Below, piece after piece: positions 6,684-8,055 of a stretch of 8,055 nt of DNA. Source of the stretch: an uncultured Clostridia bacterium. Its GTDB lineage: Bacteria > Bacillota > Clostridia > Oscillospirales > Acutalibacteraceae. Below the pieces are notes generated by a model. That model had not been told where the DNA came from. It ran no database searches and saw nothing but the letters and a program-made list of their open reading frames with translations. Both the position numbers and the translations under genes were made by a program. Every line of letters starts with the position of its first letter. The first letter of the stretch is position 1. The stretch spans positions 1 through 8,055 of the forward strand of contig CANQLQ010000082.1 of the NCBI GenBank assembly GCA_947624755.1, given 5' to 3'.

Positions 6684-7361
6684 TTATACTTTAATCCCCA
6701 TTAATTCAAGAGCCGATTTTGCGGCGGCCTGTTCAGCCTTTTTCTTGCTTATGTCAATTCCGCTTCCGATAACATTGCTGTTTAGATGAACCTCAATTTC
6801 AAAGCGTTTGTTATGGTCGGGGCCGCTTTCGCTGACAAGGACATAAGTCAGATGCTCTTCGGGATTTTTTTGGATAATTTCTTGAAGCGCCGTCTTGTAG
6901 TCTATGAAATTTGAAGGATTTTCGGCGGCTTCGGTAAGAAAGCGAAGAATAAATTTTCTCGCCTCTTCAAGCCCGCCGTCAAGATAAATTGCGGCGATAA
7001 CCGCTTCAAATGCATCGGCAAGAATTGACGGTCTTGTTCTTCCGCCAGTGTGTTCTTCACCTTTTCCGAGCAGTATGTATTTGCCAAGCCCGATTTCCTT
7101 TGCAAAGCCGAAAAGCGATTTTTCGCAAACGCATGCTGCCCTTCTTTTTGTCATTTCACCCTCGGGTAAATTACTTAAATTACGATAAAAATATTCCGCG
7201 CTTACAAAGCCGAGAACCGAATCGCCCAAAAATTCAAGCCTCTCATTGCACTGCCTCGTAAGCTGTTTTTCGTTCGCATATGATGAATGGGTAAAAGCCG
7301 TTTCAAGAAGCGAGATATCCTTGAAAGCATACCCTATTTCTTTTTGAAATTCTTCAAACAA
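6684..7361 (-). CDS. rnc: Ribonuclease III
   Basis: RNase III cleaves double-stranded RNA with Mg2+, maturing rRNA precursors and some mRNAs in the cytosol. The 225-residue product has the usual family length and both domains. The endonuclease domain (about 1-147) carries the signature NERLEFLGD at 39-47 and ILADAFEAVIAAIYLDGG at 113-130; by family alignment the metal-binding acidic residues are E43, D47, D116 and E119, all present. A double-stranded RNA-binding domain follows (about 153-223), opening DYKTALQEIIQ and ending in the KKKAEQAAAKSAL helix. The start codon is TTG: no ATG lies in frame upstream, the first internal Met is residue 70 (inside the catalytic domain), and a strong Shine-Dalgarno sits 7 bases before the TTG. 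The stop TAA is a single base from the next start, so translation of the radical SAM gene is probably coupled to rnc. Confidence 0.98.
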   Translation of the reverse strand: MFEEFQKEIGYAFKDISLLETAFTHSSYANEKQLTRQCNERLEFLGDSVLGFVSAEYFYRNLSNLPEGEMTKRRAACVCEKSLFGFAKEIGLGKYILLGKGEEHTGGRTRPSILADAFEAVIAAIYLDGGLEEARKFILRFLTEAAENPSNFIDYKTALQEIIQKNPEEHLTYVLVSESGPDHNKRFEIEVHLNSNVIGSGIDISKKKAEQAAAKSALELMGIKV

Positions 7362-7368
7362 TGTTTTT

Positions 7369-7375
7369 CCTCCTT
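7369..7375 (-). promoter_or_regulatory. Strong ribosome binding site that fixes the TTG start of rnc
   Basis: On the coding strand the sequence is AAGGAGG, followed by seven bases (AAAAACA) and then TTG. It is a near-perfect match to the anti-Shine-Dalgarno with ideal spacing, which is why the TTG at 7359-7361 is chosen as the rnc start although no ATG is available. Confidence 0.85.
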
Positions 7376-7411
7376 TGCTTTTTTTGTTATAACACAGATT
7401 CTGCTGAAAAA

Positions 7412-8055
7412 CTAATTTTTCTTCCCTAATGCTTTCATAAAATTTTCAAGGTCCTCAATTCCTCTTTTTGAAAGCGCTTGATATCGAAGCTTTTTATCTC
7501 GTATTTTCGGTTCGATGGCAGGCAGCACACCGAAATTTGCGCCCATAGGCTGAAAATCGGTTACGGTCTCGTCGCTTATATAGCGTGAAAGCGCACCTAT
7601 CATTGTCGTTTCGGGAAGAATCACGGTTTTTTCGCCTTTGAGTCTTCTTGCCATATTAAAGCCTGCCATAATTCCCGAAGCGGCGGATTCCATATAACCT
7701 TCAACTCCGGTGATCTGTCCGGCAAAGAAAAGAAGCGGTCTTGCCCTGAAACTGAAATCGCCGTTAAGAAGCCGGGGTGAGTCTATGAATGTGTTTCTGT
7801 GCATAACGCCGTACCGCACAAATTCGGCCGTCTTAAGAGCCGGTACCATTGAAAAGACTCTCTTCTGCTCACCGAATTTGAGGTTGGTCTGAAAGCCCAC
7901 AAGGTTATACATTGTACCGCTGCTGTTTTCTTTGCGAAGCTGAAGCACAGCCCAAGGTCTGCGACCGGTTTTCGGGTCACGAAGTCCAACGGGTTTAAGA
8001 GGACCGAAACGCATTGTGTCCGCCCCTCTTGAAGCCATAACTTCTATAGGCATAC
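7412..8055 (-). CDS. trmFO: TrmFO, folate/FAD-dependent tRNA (uracil-54-C5)-methyltransferase, C-terminal half (5' end outside window)
   Basis: TrmFO makes ribothymidine at position 54 in the T-loop of tRNAs, using methylenetetrahydrofolate as carbon donor and reduced FAD; it is cytosolic. The visible 213 residues match the C-terminal half of the family from memory: an opening block starting MPIEVMASRG and running to FGPLKPVGLRDP (1-27), YNLVGFQTNLKFG (49-61), EFVRYGVMHRNTFIDSP (77-93), the FAD-site block AGQITGVEGYMESAASG (111-127) and QPMGANFG (168-175). The family is usually about 435 residues, so roughly 220 N-terminal residues, including the dinucleotide-binding glycine motif, lie beyond the right edge. 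The ATG at 8051-8053 is therefore internal, not the start. The two bases before it (GT on the coding strand) fit the last two bases of the Cys codon that precedes MPIE in relatives, a residue implicated in catalysis. The stop is TAG at 7412-7414, 50 bases before rnc. The frame is intact and the identification is firm. Confidence 0.96.
   Translation of the reverse strand, partial: MPIEVMASRGADTMRFGPLKPVGLRDPKTGRRPWAVLQLRKENSSGTMYNLVGFQTNLKFGEQKRVFSMVPALKTAEFVRYGVMHRNTFIDSPRLLNGDFSFRARPLLFFAGQITGVEGYMESAASGIMAGFNMARRLKGEKTVILPETTMIGALSRYISDETVTDFQPMGANFGVLPAIEPKIRDKKLRYQALSKRGIEDLENFMKALGKKN

Noticed and set aside
7362..7411. Promoter for rnc using TATAAC at 7386-7391
   Set aside because: The best upstream hexamer, TTTTCA, is only 13 bases away and the properly spaced one is TAGTTT; not supportable.

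Overview
The window looks like chromosomal DNA from a low-to-mid-GC Gram-positive bacterium, most likely class Clostridia and plausibly the Oscillospiraceae/Ruminococcaceae. This is inferred from three things. The core order is rnc - radical SAM gene - smc - ftsY. The flavin/folate-type tRNA methyltransferase TrmFO is present. FtsY lacks the long acidic N-terminal domain found in enterobacteria. No marker in the window fixes the genus.

Bases 481-8055 hold six genes, all on the minus strand and so read right to left: trmFO (5' part beyond the right edge), rnc, an Elp3-like radical SAM gene, smc, ftsY and rdgB. The gaps between them are 50, 1, 12, 59 and 14 bases, and I see no convincing internal promoter or terminator, so they probably form one operon. 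All six reading frames appear intact. The theme is housekeeping: tRNA modification (trmFO, possibly the radical SAM protein), dsRNA processing (rnc), chromosome organisation (smc), membrane-protein targeting (ftsY) and nucleotide-pool cleaning (rdgB).

Bases 1-480, downstream of rdgB, contain no credible gene but are packed with inverted-repeat DNA. There is a 28-base hairpin repeat (one diverged copy at 13-40 plus part of another at 1-12, and four tandem copies at 174-285), a twin-hairpin element at 128-172, and a long 15-bp-stem palindrome at 360-409. This is the accessory part of the window. The most interesting signal is that the diverged copy of the 28-base repeat differs in both stem arms by matched changes that keep the hairpin perfect, so the hairpin itself appears to be what is conserved.

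I found no defence system, mobile gene, CRISPR array, tRNA, rRNA or riboswitch. If the window holds something undescribed, it is the hairpin-repeat family at its left end, not the protein-coding genes.
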